Shown: piece after piece, positions 26,578 to 34,815 of the stretch | Position numbering within the stretch: the stretch's first letter is position 1 | Layout of the letters: each line of letters begins with the position of its first letter | NCBI RefSeq assembly: GCF_023516595.1 | Contig: NZ_JAMGBG010000001.1 | Location: 534,887 to 598,886, forward strand | Origin: Streptomyces neyagawaensis | GTDB lineage: Bacteria; Actinomycetota; Actinomycetes; Streptomycetales; Streptomycetaceae | Length of the DNA stretch: 64,000 nucleotides | Direction of reading: 5' to 3' | The notes under the pieces: model-generated | The model's database searches: none | Told to the model about the DNA's origin: nothing | Seen by the model: only the letters and a program-made list of their open reading frames with translations | Made by a program: the position numbers and the translations under genes

Positions 26578-27996
26578 TCAGTTCTGCGGGCGGGTCCTCG
26601 GCACCGTCACCGTCACCCTGAGGCCGTGCGGCTTGTGGTGGGCGTACGCGATGGAGCCGCCGCCCGCGGCTATCAGGGCCCGGGAGATGGAGAGCCCGAG
26701 GCCCGAGCCCTTGATGTTCTGGTGCGCTGTGCTGCGCCAGAAGCGGTCGCCGACCCGCTCCAGCTCCTCGTCGCTGAGGCCGGGGCCGCCGTCGGTGACG
26801 ACGACCATGCAGTCCGGTCCGTTCGGGGCGACCTCGACCTCGACCCGCTCCCCGGCGGGTGTGAACTTCAGCGCGTTGTCGATCACCGCGTCCAGGGCGC
26901 TGGACAGGGCGATCGGATCGACCCAGGCGGTGGTGGCCGGGCAGGTGCCGACCAGCGTCACACCCTTGTCCTCCGCGAGCGGTGACCAGGAGGCGACGCG
27001 CTCGGCGGTCAGCTCCCCCACGTCGGTGAGGCGAAGATCGGACTCGGCGTGCTCGGCGAGCGCGAGGTCGAGCAGATCGTCGAGAACCTGCGCGAGGCGC
27101 TTGCCCTCGGTGCGGACGGAGGCGATCTCCTCGTTGCCCTCGGGCAGTTCCAGGGCGAGCAGGTCGATGCGCAGCAGGAGCGCGGCGAGCGGGTTGCGCA
27201 GTTGGTGGGAGGCGTCGGCGACGAAGGCGCGCTGCTGCTCCAGGACGTCCTCGACGTTGTCGGCCATCTCGTTGAACGACCGTGCCAGGCGCCTGAGTTC
27301 GGGCGGTCCGCTGGCGACGGCGACGCGTGACTTCAGCCGTCCGGAGGCGATGGCGTGGGTGGTGGTGTCGAGGACGCGCACGGGCTTGAGGACCCAGCCC
27401 GTCAGCCGCAGGGCGGCACCGAGGGCGAGGAGCATCGCGGCGATCTCGCCGGCGCCGATGATCAGCCAGCCGCGCAGGATCTTGGAGCGCATCTGGTCGG
27501 TGGGCGAGTCGGTGACGACGACGGCGACGACGTCACCGTCGTGGATGACCGGGGAGGCGACCACGAGGCGGCCGCGCTGCCACGGCCACACCTGCTCCGG
27601 GTCGTGCGGGCGCCGCCCCAGCAGCGCCTCGTCGAACGCCTCCTTTCCCTCGCCGGCCGCGGGCACGTACCAGCTGAGGGGGGCGTTGGCCATGGGACGC
27701 CGGTTGCGGTCGCGGTAGAAGACGCCGGCCTTGATGCCGTACACACTGTGGTACTGCTCCAGCTCCCGCTGGAGGGTGTCCCGGCGACCGTCGCTCGAGA
27801 TGTCGTCCGTCCGGGACCGGGTCGGGGACTCGGTGACGAACTGCGCGAGGGCCGCGAAGCGCGCGGTGTCGTCGATGCGGTCGACGACGACCTCCTGTTG
27901 GCGCGCCGCCGCCAGGCTCACCGCCAACGGAATGCCGAGGGCCAGCAGCACGGCGGCCATCAGGACGATGAGCAGCGGAAGAAGACGAGTGCGCAC
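26578..27996 (-). CDS. Two-component sensor histidine kinase
   Basis: The 472-residue kinase has a first membrane segment at about residues 5-30, an extracytoplasmic sensor region of about 150 residues, a second membrane segment (WLIIGAGEIAAMLLALGAAL), and a HAMP domain. The HisKA box is ASHQLRNPLAAL (His in SHQ). The ATPase has N-box DNALKF and G-boxes DGGPGLS and GSGLGLS. The GTG start lies 9 bases after the regulator gene, so the two are co-transcribed. Facing it is the orphan TAXI receptor gene, a candidate input. No phosphatase-specific change is visible. Confidence 0.93.
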   Translation of the reverse strand: MRTRLLPLLIVLMAAVLLALGIPLAVSLAAARQQEVVVDRIDDTARFAALAQFVTESPTRSRTDDISSDGRRDTLQRELEQYHSVYGIKAGVFYRDRNRRPMANAPLSWYVPAAGEGKEAFDEALLGRRPHDPEQVWPWQRGRLVVASPVIHDGDVVAVVVTDSPTDQMRSKILRGWLIIGAGEIAAMLLALGAALRLTGWVLKPVRVLDTTTHAIASGRLKSRVAVASGPPELRRLARSFNEMADNVEDVLEQQRAFVADASHQLRNPLAALLLRIDLLALELPEGNEEIASVRTEGKRLAQVLDDLLDLALAEHAESDLRLTDVGELTAERVASWSPLAEDKGVTLVGTCPATTAWVDPIALSSALDAVIDNALKFTPAGERVEVEVAPNGPDCMVVVTDGGPGLSDEELERVGDRFWRSTAHQNIKGSGLGLSISRALIAAGGGSIAYAHHKPHGLRVTVTVPRTRPQN

Positions 27997-28005
27997 GCGG
28001 GAACG

Positions 28006-28692
28006 CTACGGCGTCGGGGTCACCAGCCGGTAGCCGACCCCGCGCACGGTCTCGATCAGGGCGGGCATGCGCAGCTTGGACCGCAGCGAGGCGACGTGTA
28101 CTTCGAGGGTGCGTCCGGTCCCCTCCCAACTGGTCCGCCACACCTCACTGATGATCTGTTCGCGGCGGAACACGACACCCGGGCGCTGGGCCAGCAACGC
28201 GAGGAGATCGAACTCCTTGCGGGTCAGCTGGACGACCGCGCCGTCCACGCTGACCTGCCGGGTGGGCAGCTCGATGAGCACGGGTCCGAGGCGCAGCCCG
28301 GTGTCGCCGGGGGTCGCGGACTCGTCGGGGACCCGGCGCCGGGCGACGGCGTGGATCCGAGCGAGCAGCTCGCCGGTGTCGTACGGCTTGACCACGTAGT
28401 CGTCGGCCCCGAGGTTGAGGCCGTGGATGCGGGAGCGCACGTCGGAGCGGGCGGTCACCATGATCACGGGGATGCTGGTGCGCTTGCGGATCTTGCCGCA
28501 GACCTCGTAGCCGTCCTGGTCGGGCAGGCCGAGGTCGAGCAGGACGACGCCGAAGCCGGCCCCTTCCGGGACGAGTGCCTGGAGGGCCTCCTCGCCGCTG
28601 CGGGCATGGGTGACGTCGAAGCCGTGCCTGGCCAGGACCGCGGACAGCGCGGCCGCGACATGGTTGTCGTCCTCGACGAGGAGCAGCCTCAT
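28006..28692 (-). CDS. OmpR/PhoB-family response regulator
   Basis: The 228-residue regulator has a receiver domain (DD pair in LLVEDDNH, phospho-acceptor Asp in LLDLGLPDQDG, Lys in VVKPYDTGE) and a C-terminal winged helix with RKEFDLLALLA and GTGRTLEVHVASLR. It is the first gene of an operon with the sensor kinase. The ATG at 28692 begins MRLLLVEDD directly. Two direct 15-bp repeats lie 20-49 bases upstream and may be its own binding site. Confidence 0.94.
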   Translation of the reverse strand: MRLLLVEDDNHVAAALSAVLARHGFDVTHARSGEEALQALVPEGAGFGVVLLDLGLPDQDGYEVCGKIRKRTSIPVIMVTARSDVRSRIHGLNLGADDYVVKPYDTGELLARIHAVARRRVPDESATPGDTGLRLGPVLIELPTRQVSVDGAVVQLTRKEFDLLALLAQRPGVVFRREQIISEVWRTSWEGTGRTLEVHVASLRSKLRMPALIETVRGVGYRLVTPTP

Positions 28693-29075
28693 TCCGGCCC
28701 CCTCCGGTTCGGTCGGGCATACGTTTGTCGGGCGTACGTTCGTTCGTACATACGGTCTCGGCTGGCACACCATACGCGCACCCGCCGACGTCGAGTTCCC
28801 GGACGCTCAGGGGTATGGCGGGAAGGCAAGCGGGGACCCGGCTGCTGTGGCCCGCCCACAGGGGCAGTGACACCGATGACTGAGGACGCCGTCAAGGCCG
28901 TACAGGTTCCGCGAGGGTTCCGTTACCCAGCCGAAACGCCCCCGCGCGGGCCCGCTACGCGCAGTGTCCGACTGCTACCAGATCGTTATGCTCAATTTCC
29001 CCTCAGATGTAATGACGCTGGTCGTCGCCGGTCACTACTGTCCTCCGAAACCGAGGAGGACGGAGCCAGAAAGCG
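28693..29075. other. Divergent control region between the response regulator and gluA
   Basis: This 383-base gap holds promoters for two divergent operons. Regulator-side direct repeats lie at 28712-28741. The segment around 28980-29015 is unusually AT-rich for this genome and is the likely gluA promoter. A 5-bp stem hairpin (about 29039-29055) precedes the gluA ribosome site. Confidence 0.5.
28712..28741 (-). promoter_or_regulatory. Tandem 15-bp direct repeat, candidate autoregulatory site
   Basis: GTCGGGCATACGTTT and GTCGGGCGTACGTTC are adjacent, differing at two positions, and a third degenerate TCGTACATACG follows. Tandem spacing is typical of OmpR-type regulators, and the site is just upstream of such a gene. 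Confidence 0.5.
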
Positions 29076-29852
29076 ATGACCGAAGTTTCGGTGGTCAAGG
29101 ACGCGGTGCCCGCGGCCGACGACCTGGTCGTCCTGAAGAGCGTCAACAAGCACTTCGGCGCGTTGCACGTACTCCAGGACATCGATCTGACGATCACCAG
29201 GGGCGAGGTCGTCGTGGTGATCGGACCCTCCGGGTCCGGTAAGTCCACCCTGTGCCGCACCATCAACCGGCTGGAGTCGATCGACTCCGGCGACATTCTG
29301 ATCGACGGCAAGCCGCTGCCCGCCGAGGGCAAGGCGCTCGCACGACTGCGGGCCGACGTCGGCATGGTGTTCCAGTCGTTCAACCTCTTCGCGCACAAGA
29401 CCGTGCTCGAGAACGTGATGCTGGGACAGCTCAAGGTCCGCAAGGCCGACAAGAAGCAGGCCGAGGAGAAGGCGCGGAACCTGCTCGACCGGGTCGGTGT
29501 GGGCACGCAGGCGGACAAGTACCCCGCACAGCTCTCCGGTGGTCAGCAGCAGCGTGTCGCGATCGCCAGGGCGCTGGCGATGGACCCGAAGGTCATGCTG
29601 TTCGACGAGCCGACCTCGGCCCTCGACCCCGAGATGATCAACGAGGTCCTGGAGGTCATGCAGCAGCTCGCCCGCGACGGCATGACCATGGTCGTGGTCA
29701 CCCACGAGATGGGCTTCGCCCGTTCGGCCGCCAACCGGGTCGTGTTCATGGCGGACGGCCGCATCGTCGAAGAGGCTGTGCCGGACCAGTTCTTCAGCAA
29801 CCCCCGCAGCGACCGGGCCAAGGACTTCCTTTCCAAGATCCTGCACCACTGA
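29076..29852 (+). CDS. gluA: Glutamate ABC transporter ATP-binding protein
   Basis: The 258-residue ATPase drives glutamate uptake with GluB, GluC and GluD. It has Walker [11 protein letters not shown]-loop FQSFNLF, signature LSGGQQQR, Walker B VMLFDEP with the catalytic Glu, and the H-loop His in VVTHEMG. The ribosome site is GGAGCC about ten bases before the ATG. It heads the operon gluABCD; the order and the match to the Corynebacterium/Streptomyces glutamate system support the substrate, although relatives in this polar amino acid family also carry glutamine or aspartate. Confidence 0.94.
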   Translation: MTEVSVVKDAVPAADDLVVLKSVNKHFGALHVLQDIDLTITRGEVVVVIGPSGSGKSTLCRTINRLESIDSGDILIDGKPLPAEGKALARLRADVGMVFQSFNLFAHKTVLENVMLGQLKVRKADKKQAEEKARNLLDRVGVGTQADKYPAQLSGGQQQRVAIARALAMDPKVMLFDEPTSALDPEMINEVLEVMQQLARDGMTMVVVTHEMGFARSAANRVVFMADGRIVEEAVPDQFFSNPRSDRAKDFLSKILHH

Positions 29853-29931
29853 CCGCCCGACGAGGCCGGTCCCGGCCACAGGCACCCGCACCACGACGGT
29901 CCGCATCTTCACCAGTCAAAGGATGTTCACC

Positions 29932-30780
29932 ATGAAGCTTCGCAAGGTCTCCGCCGCGGCGGCCACCGCCCTCGTCCTCGCTCTGACGGCCACCGCCTGC
30001 GGCGGCGGCGACAAGGACGACAACGGTTCGGACGGCGGCTCGGGCGGCGGCAAGAAGATCAAGGTCGGTATCAAGTACGACCAGCCGGGTCTCGGTCTGA
30101 AGGAGCCCGACGGCACGTTCTCCGGCTTCGACGTGGACGTGGCCACCTACGTGGCCAAGGAACTCGGTTACGAGCCCAACCAGATCGAGTTCGTGGAGAC
30201 CAAGAGCGCCGACCGCGAGAACGCGCTCGCCCGCGGCGACGTCAAGTTCATCGCAGCCACGTACTCGATCAACGACGAGCGCAAGAAGCTCGTCGACTTC
30301 GCCGGCCCCTACCTGTTGGCCCACCAGGACCTGCTGGTCAAGGCGGACTCGAAGATCGCCAAGGGTACGGACCTCAACGGCAAGACGCTCTGCTCGGTGA
30401 CCGGTTCCACCTCCGCCGAGAACGTCAAGAAGGAGATCGCTCCGAAGGCCCAGCTGAAGGAGTACGGCGGCTACTCGGAGTGCATCGCCGGCCTGCAGAG
30501 CGGTGCCGTGGACGCGGTCACCACCGACGACTCGATCCTCGCGGGCTTCGCCGCCCAGGAGAACTACAAGGGTCAGTTCAAGCTCGCGGGCCTGAAGCTC
30601 AGCAACGAGAACTACGGCATCGGTGTCAAGAAGGGCGACACCGCGACCGTGGACAAGATCAACGCCGCCCTGGAGAAGATGGTCAGCGACGGCGCCTGGG
30701 AGACCGCGGTCAAGGAGAACTTCGGCCCGGCCAACTACAAGAACGAGCCCGCCCCGAAGATCGGCAACATCGTCCAGTAA
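29932..30780 (+). CDS. gluB: Glutamate-binding lipoprotein
   Basis: The 282-residue solute receptor of the GluABCD transporter has a signal peptide ending at lipobox LTATAC, a Gly/Asp-rich linker, and a family 3 amino-acid-binding fold. Ligand-pocket segments are DQPGLGLKEPDGTFSGFDVD and TVTTDD-like DAVTTDDS. The ATG at 29932 is preferred because AAAGG lies 8 bases upstream; the in-frame ATG at 29923 is too close to it. It ends 121 bases before gluC, and a strong hairpin lies in that gap, which may keep gluAB transcript levels above gluCD. Confidence 0.94.
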   Translation: MKLRKVSAAAATALVLALTATACGGGDKDDNGSDGGSGGGKKIKVGIKYDQPGLGLKEPDGTFSGFDVDVATYVAKELGYEPNQIEFVETKSADRENALARGDVKFIAATYSINDERKKLVDFAGPYLLAHQDLLVKADSKIAKGTDLNGKTLCSVTGSTSAENVKKEIAPKAQLKEYGGYSECIAGLQSGAVDAVTTDDSILAGFAAQENYKGQFKLAGLKLSNENYGIGVKKGDTATVDKINAALEKMVSDGAWETAVKENFGPANYKNEPAPKIGNIVQ

Positions 30781-30813
30781 GCGGATATCCGCGAGCAGCG
30801 CCGAGATCCGCAA

Positions 30814-30858
30814 GCGCGCCGCCGCCCGCCGCAAGGCTCGGTGAGGGCGGCGGCGCGC
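30814..30858 (+). terminator. Intercistronic hairpin between gluB and gluC
   Basis: Two perfectly complementary 14-base arms (30814-30827 and 30845-30858) enclose a 17-base loop. No T-run follows. The position after the receptor gene suggests partial termination or mRNA 3' end protection. Confidence 0.7.
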
Positions 30859-30901
30859 CGCGCCTGCCACGTACGCCACACACCCGGAAGCGCGGGAGAC
30901 A

Positions 30902-31579
30902 GTGTTCGACTTCCTATCAAACTACGACGACCCAACCTTGTTGGGTGCGTTCTGGATGACGGTCAAACTCACCGTCTTCTCAGCCATCGGCTCCCTGGTC
31001 TGGGGAACCCTGCTGGCCGCCATGCGTGTCAGCCCCGTCCCCCTGATGCGCGGCTTCGGCACGGTCTACGTGAACGTCGTGCGGAACATCCCGCTGACCG
31101 TCATCATCGTCTTCACCTCGCTCGGCCTCGCCGACATCTTCCGGGTCACGATGGGCGCGGGCGGCGACGTCAAGCTCCAGGCCTTCCGGCTCGCCCTTCT
31201 CGGTTTCGTGGCCTACACCGCGGCATTCGTCTGCGAGGCGTTGCGCTCGGGCATCAACACCGTGCCCGTCGGCCAGGCGGAGGCGGCTCGCGCCATCGGA
31301 CTGAGCTTCGCCCAGGTCCTCGGCCTGATCGTGCTGCCGCAGGCGTTCCGGGCCGTCATCGGGCCGCTGGCCAACGTGCTGATCGCGCTGACCAAGAACA
31401 CGACCGTGGCGGCCGCGATCGGCGTCGCGGAGGCCGCCTACCTCATGAAGGGCATGATCGAGAAGGAGGCACAGACGCTGCTCATCGGCGCGATCTTCGC
31501 CTTCGGGTTCGTGGTACTGACCCTGCCCACCGGTCTGTTCCTCGGCTGGCTGAGCAAGCGACTGGCGGTGAAGCGATGA
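30902..31579 (+). CDS. gluC: Glutamate ABC transporter permease
   Basis: The 225-residue permease has about five membrane helices and the family coupling motif EALRSGINTVPVGQAEAARAIG that docks on the ATPase. The GTG at 30902 starts MFDFLSNYDDP. Its stop overlaps the start of gluD by four bases (ATGA), so the two are translationally coupled. It forms the pore with GluD. Confidence 0.93.
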   Translation: MFDFLSNYDDPTLLGAFWMTVKLTVFSAIGSLVWGTLLAAMRVSPVPLMRGFGTVYVNVVRNIPLTVIIVFTSLGLADIFRVTMGAGGDVKLQAFRLALLGFVAYTAAFVCEALRSGINTVPVGQAEAARAIGLSFAQVLGLIVLPQAFRAVIGPLANVLIALTKNTTVAAAIGVAEAAYLMKGMIEKEAQTLLIGAIFAFGFVVLTLPTGLFLGWLSKRLAVKR

Positions 31580-32499
31580 GTTCCGTTCTCTACGACGCCC
31601 CCGGCCCCCGGGCCAAACGGCGCAATGTCATCCTCACCGTGGTCTTCTTCGTCCTGCTTGCTCTCCTCGCGTGGTGGCTCTGGCGGGCGCTGGACAGCAA
31701 GAACCAGCTGGAGTGGAAACTCTGGGAGCCGTTCTTCACCTCCCAGGCATGGACGACGTATCTGCTGCCCGGTCTCGCCAACACCCTCAAGACGATGGCG
31801 CTCTCCATGGTGATCGCCCTGCCCCTCGGTGCGCTCTTCGGCATCGCGCGCCTCTCCGACCACCTGTGGGTCCGCGTCCCGGCCGGTACGGTGGTCGAGT
31901 TCTTCCGGGCCATCCCGGTCCTGCTGCTGATGCTGTTCGCCAACGAGGTCATCGCTCGCTCGTTTCAAGTCACCACCGAGCAACGGCAGCTCTACGCGGT
32001 CGTCACCGGTCTGGTGCTGTACAACGCCTCGGTCCTCGCCGAAGTCGTGCGCGCCGGTATCCTCGCCCTCCCCAAGGGCCAGACCGAGGCCGCCCAGGCG
32101 ATCGGTCTGCGCAAGGGCCAGACGATGTCCTCCATCCTGCTGCCGCAGGCCGTCACGGTGATGCTGCCGGCCATCGTCAGCCAGCTCGTGGTCATCGTGA
32201 AGGACACCGCGCTCGGTGGCGTGATGATCGGGTTCACCGAACTGCTCAGCGGTCGCGCGACGCTGGCGGCTGTATACGCGAACCCCGTTCCCAGCTTCGT
32301 CGTCGTCGCAATCATCTACATCATCCTGAACTTCATCATCACCAGCTTCGCGGGCTGGCTGGAGCAGCGGCTGCGGCGCGGCAAGAAGTCGACCGGCGCG
32401 GTCATCCCGGCTGCCGCTGTCGGTGGCACGACGGCCACCGGCGGGGAAGGCGGCGGCGTCCCCGGCCTCGGCACCTTTATCGACAAGAAGGACACCTGA
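31576..32499 (+). CDS. gluD: Glutamate ABC transporter permease
   Basis: The 307-residue second permease has a helix near residue 20-40, a periplasmic stretch, and then about four more helices. The coupling motif EVVRAGILALPKGQTEAAQAIG is clear, and FFRAIPVLLLMLF marks the conserved permease core. The C-terminal 35 residues are a hydrophilic tail rich in Gly and Thr. The start overlaps the gluC stop. A hairpin terminator lies 47-85 bases after the stop. Confidence 0.93.
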   Translation: MSSVLYDAPGPRAKRRNVILTVVFFVLLALLAWWLWRALDSKNQLEWKLWEPFFTSQAWTTYLLPGLANTLKTMALSMVIALPLGALFGIARLSDHLWVRVPAGTVVEFFRAIPVLLLMLFANEVIARSFQVTTEQRQLYAVVTGLVLYNASVLAEVVRAGILALPKGQTEAAQAIGLRKGQTMSSILLPQAVTVMLPAIVSQLVVIVKDTALGGVMIGFTELLSGRATLAAVYANPVPSFVVVAIIYIILNFIITSFAGWLEQRLRRGKKSTGAVIPAAAVGGTTATGGEGGGVPGLGTFIDKKDT

Positions 32500-32545
32500 C
32501 GCTTGATCAGGTGACATCCGCTCCGGATGCCACCCGAGTCGGGAC

Positions 32546-32584
32546 GATGGGAGGCAGTGGCATGAACCGCCGCTGCCTCCCGTC
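32546..32584 (+). terminator. Terminator after gluABCD
   Basis: Arms at about 32546-32560 and 32570-32584 pair over 15 positions with two G-T wobbles and a 9-base loop. It is the only strong hairpin close behind gluD. Confidence 0.75.
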
Positions 32585-32821
32585 ATGTCCGGGACGGCCG
32601 GCGACGACGTCCGGCCTCCCCGCTCCCGGGCAGGGGCCGACGCATCACCACAGGCCGACGGCCCTGAGCGATCCGAGTACACCTCGGCCCTCCCCTCTTC
32701 GCCGTCACTTGACGCAAGCACCGGCAATGGGTTGCATACGTTCTGTGATCGTGCACCCTGCTCCAACTTCTTGTTCACCTACGTCCTCCGGGACGCCGCT
32801 GCGGGCAGGGGGCGCCGCGCC

Positions 32822-34513
32822 GTGGACCCGGTGATCATTGTCGGGGCGGGGCCCGTGGGGCTTGCGCTCGCGCTGGCGTTGGCGCGTCAGGAAGTGCCGT
32901 CCGTGGTCCTCGACGAGGGGCCGGGCAAGGACGAGCAGCGGCTCGCGCGGACGGTCGTACTGCAGGAGGACACGGCCGCTCTGCTGGAACGATTGTCCGG
33001 CGTCCCCCTCACGGAAGGGGGATATCGCTGGACCGGATGGCGGTCCATGCGGCGCAAGCAGACGGTGCGTCAGGTCCGGTTCGGGGAGATCGACCCCGAC
33101 GGCCCGGACGGCTCCGCCCGGGAGGCGACGAGGGGCCCCCGCAACGCCGCCGAGGACACCGTCGAGGGCTCCGCCGGCCTTCCCCCGCTCCACATCCCGC
33201 AGCACGTCCTGACCACCGCGCTGCGCGACGCGATCGCCGAGGAACGCCTCGTCAAGGTCGCCGTGGAAAGCCGTGTGGACGCCATCGAGCAGGAGGCGTC
33301 CGGGGTCACGGCCCATACTCGCGGCCCCAAGAGCACCTGGTGGCGGGGCAGTTATCTGGTGGGGTGCGACGGGCCGCGTTCCACCGTGCGCAAGCTCCAG
33401 GACATCCGCTTCCCGGGCCGTACGGCCGTGGAGCGGCATGCCGTGGCGGCCCTGCGCGTGGAACTCCCCTGGCCAGGCGAAGCGTTGCTGCACCGTATGC
33501 CGCCGTGGCGGACGTCAGGTCCCTCAGGCGGTGAGGTGACCGCCCGGCCGCTCGACGACGGAGTCTGGCGCCTGGACTGGCTGCTGCCGCCGGGCAAGGA
33601 CCTCGTCACCCCCGAACTCCTCGTGACCCGCGTCCGGGAGACCCTCGCGGGCTGGTCGGGGGGCGCCACACCGCCGTACGACCTGTTGGACACCGGTGTG
33701 CACACCGTTCACCACCGGCTCGCCCGGCGGTGGCGGGTCGGCCGGGTCTTCCTCGCCGGGGACGCCGCTCATCTGCTCGGCGCGCTCGGTACCCAGGGCC
33801 TCGACGAAGGGCTGCGCGACGCCGACAACCTCGCCTGGAAACTGGCGCTGGCCTGGCACCACGGCCCGCGCGAGGCACTGCTCAACAGCTACCAGGCGGA
33901 GCGCCGCGCGGTCGTCGCCGCCCGGCTGCGCGCCGCCGACCAGGCGTTGCCCCTGCTGCGCGGCGGCAAGGGGCTGCGCTCCTACGTCCCCGGTTCGGGC
34001 CGGGGCCACGAGGCGCTGCTCGCCGACGGACACCTGGGGCGTGGCCCGCTGGGTGCGCCGGGGGCGTACACCGACTCGCCGCTCATGGCTCCGCACACCC
34101 CCTCCGAGGCCCCGATCGACACGCTTCCGGGTGCCCAGGTCGTCGACGTCCAGGTGACCGCCGAGGACGGCACGTTCGTACCGCTGCGGGACCGGCTCGG
34201 GCGGGGTGCGCTGCTGGTGGTGCTGATCGCGCCGGGTACGGGGGTGTGGGAGCGCAAGCACTGGGTGAGCGCCGGGATCATGCCCCGGCTCGCGGCGGCG
34301 GTGTCCGCCCTGCCGCACTTCGCCGAGCTCTTGGTGGCCGAGAGCTACCCGGGCGCGGCTGCCCACACCGTGCTCCTCGTACGACCCGACGGCCACCTCG
34401 TCACAGCCTTGAACGGCGTGCGCCCGGCCGATCTGTACGCGGCGGCGGAGGCGGCCTTGGGTGGGGCGAAGCAACAGCCCGACTCCACGGAGGCGGCCGC
34501 GGCATCGCGCTGA
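32822..34513 (+). CDS. FAD-dependent monooxygenase (PHBH/UbiH-like, PF01494 fold)
   Basis: The 563-residue flavoprotein has the dinucleotide fold IIVGAGPVGLALALALA at its start, the DG motif VGCDGPRSTVR, and the second FAD motif FLAGDAAHLLG. In the last, the usual GDAAHxxPPxGGxGxN continues instead as LGALGTQGLDEG, so the Pro-Pro and Asn are lost; the fold remains likely. A C-terminal thioredoxin-like domain (about 440-540) follows, as in phenol-hydroxylase-type enzymes. The GTG at 32822 follows AGGGGG; the frame runs open to 32585. Such enzymes hydroxylate aromatic compounds, but the substrate is unknown. It is isolated on the plus strand after gluD. Confidence 0.85.
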   Translation: MDPVIIVGAGPVGLALALALARQEVPSVVLDEGPGKDEQRLARTVVLQEDTAALLERLSGVPLTEGGYRWTGWRSMRRKQTVRQVRFGEIDPDGPDGSAREATRGPRNAAEDTVEGSAGLPPLHIPQHVLTTALRDAIAEERLVKVAVESRVDAIEQEASGVTAHTRGPKSTWWRGSYLVGCDGPRSTVRKLQDIRFPGRTAVERHAVAALRVELPWPGEALLHRMPPWRTSGPSGGEVTARPLDDGVWRLDWLLPPGKDLVTPELLVTRVRETLAGWSGGATPPYDLLDTGVHTVHHRLARRWRVGRVFLAGDAAHLLGALGTQGLDEGLRDADNLAWKLALAWHHGPREALLNSYQAERRAVVAARLRAADQALPLLRGGKGLRSYVPGSGRGHEALLADGHLGRGPLGAPGAYTDSPLMAPHTPSEAPIDTLPGAQVVDVQVTAEDGTFVPLRDRLGRGALLVVLIAPGTGVWERKHWVSAGIMPRLAAAVSALPHFAELLVAESYPGAAAHTVLLVRPDGHLVTALNGVRPADLYAAAEAALGGAKQQPDSTEAAAASR

Positions 34514-34582
34514 GCCGGTGCGCGATGTGTCGGTGCGTCGGTGCGTCGGTGCAGGCTCGTGTCCGGCCCCTTCTCGCGATAA

Positions 34583-34610
34583 CCGTCACTGTGTGTCCAC
34601 ATAGTGACGG
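34583..34610. promoter_or_regulatory. 28-bp near-perfect palindrome upstream of the Cys leader promoter
   Basis: Arms of 13 bases (CCGTCACTGTGTG and CACATAGTGACGG) match at 12 of 13 positions around a 2-base centre. The site ends four bases before a TTGACC element. It is a strong operator candidate; the regulator is unknown. Confidence 0.7.
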
Positions 34611-34614
34611 TCGG

Positions 34615-34643
34615 TTGACCGGTCCGCTCGGTCGTGGTGTACT
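34615..34643 (+). promoter_or_regulatory. Probable promoter of the leader peptide and cysteine dioxygenase
   Basis: TTGACC (34615-34620) and TGTACT (34638-34643) are separated by 17 bases. A start about seven bases later falls on the GTG at 34651, which would make the leader peptide mRNA leaderless. Confidence 0.6.
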
Positions 34644-34650
34644 CCGGACC

Positions 34651-34737
34651 GTGATCGACACCTCTACGCGCCTGTGGCGGAGGGTCCACATGGACCTCGT
34701 CCGCTACGCGGGCTGCGTGTGTCGTCCGTCCTGCTGA
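34651..34737 (+). CDS. Cysteine-rich leader peptide
   Basis: This 28-residue reading frame starts at GTG 34651 and ends HMDLVRYAGCVCRPSC, with Cys codons at positions 22, 24 and 28, the last just before the stop. The pattern (R-x-H-x-DL-x-R followed by Cys) matches the putative leader peptides that Streptomyces carry before sulphur-metabolism genes. In mycobacteria leaderless short frames with Cys codons act as cysteine-responsive attenuators. Here it precedes cysteine dioxygenase by 78 bases, with a hairpin between. Ribosome stalling at Cys codons would probably report cysteine supply. That mechanism is inferred. Confidence 0.75.
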   Translation: MIDTSTRLWRRVHMDLVRYAGCVCRPSC

Positions 34738-34754
34738 TTCGCATCCCTCTTCCC

Positions 34755-34784
34755 CGCGCGCCGCCGCCGTTGTGTTGGCGCGCG
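34755..34784 (+). terminator. Hairpin between Cys leader and cysteine dioxygenase gene
   Basis: Eight-base arms CGCGCGCC (34755-34762) and GGCGCGCG (34777-34784) with a 14-base loop lie after the leader stop and before the AGGA ribosome site at 34804. It fits an attenuator or a ribosome-site masking structure. Confidence 0.5.
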
Positions 34785-34815
34785 CTCCCGCGAACCATTC
34801 GCCAGGACGGTCCCC

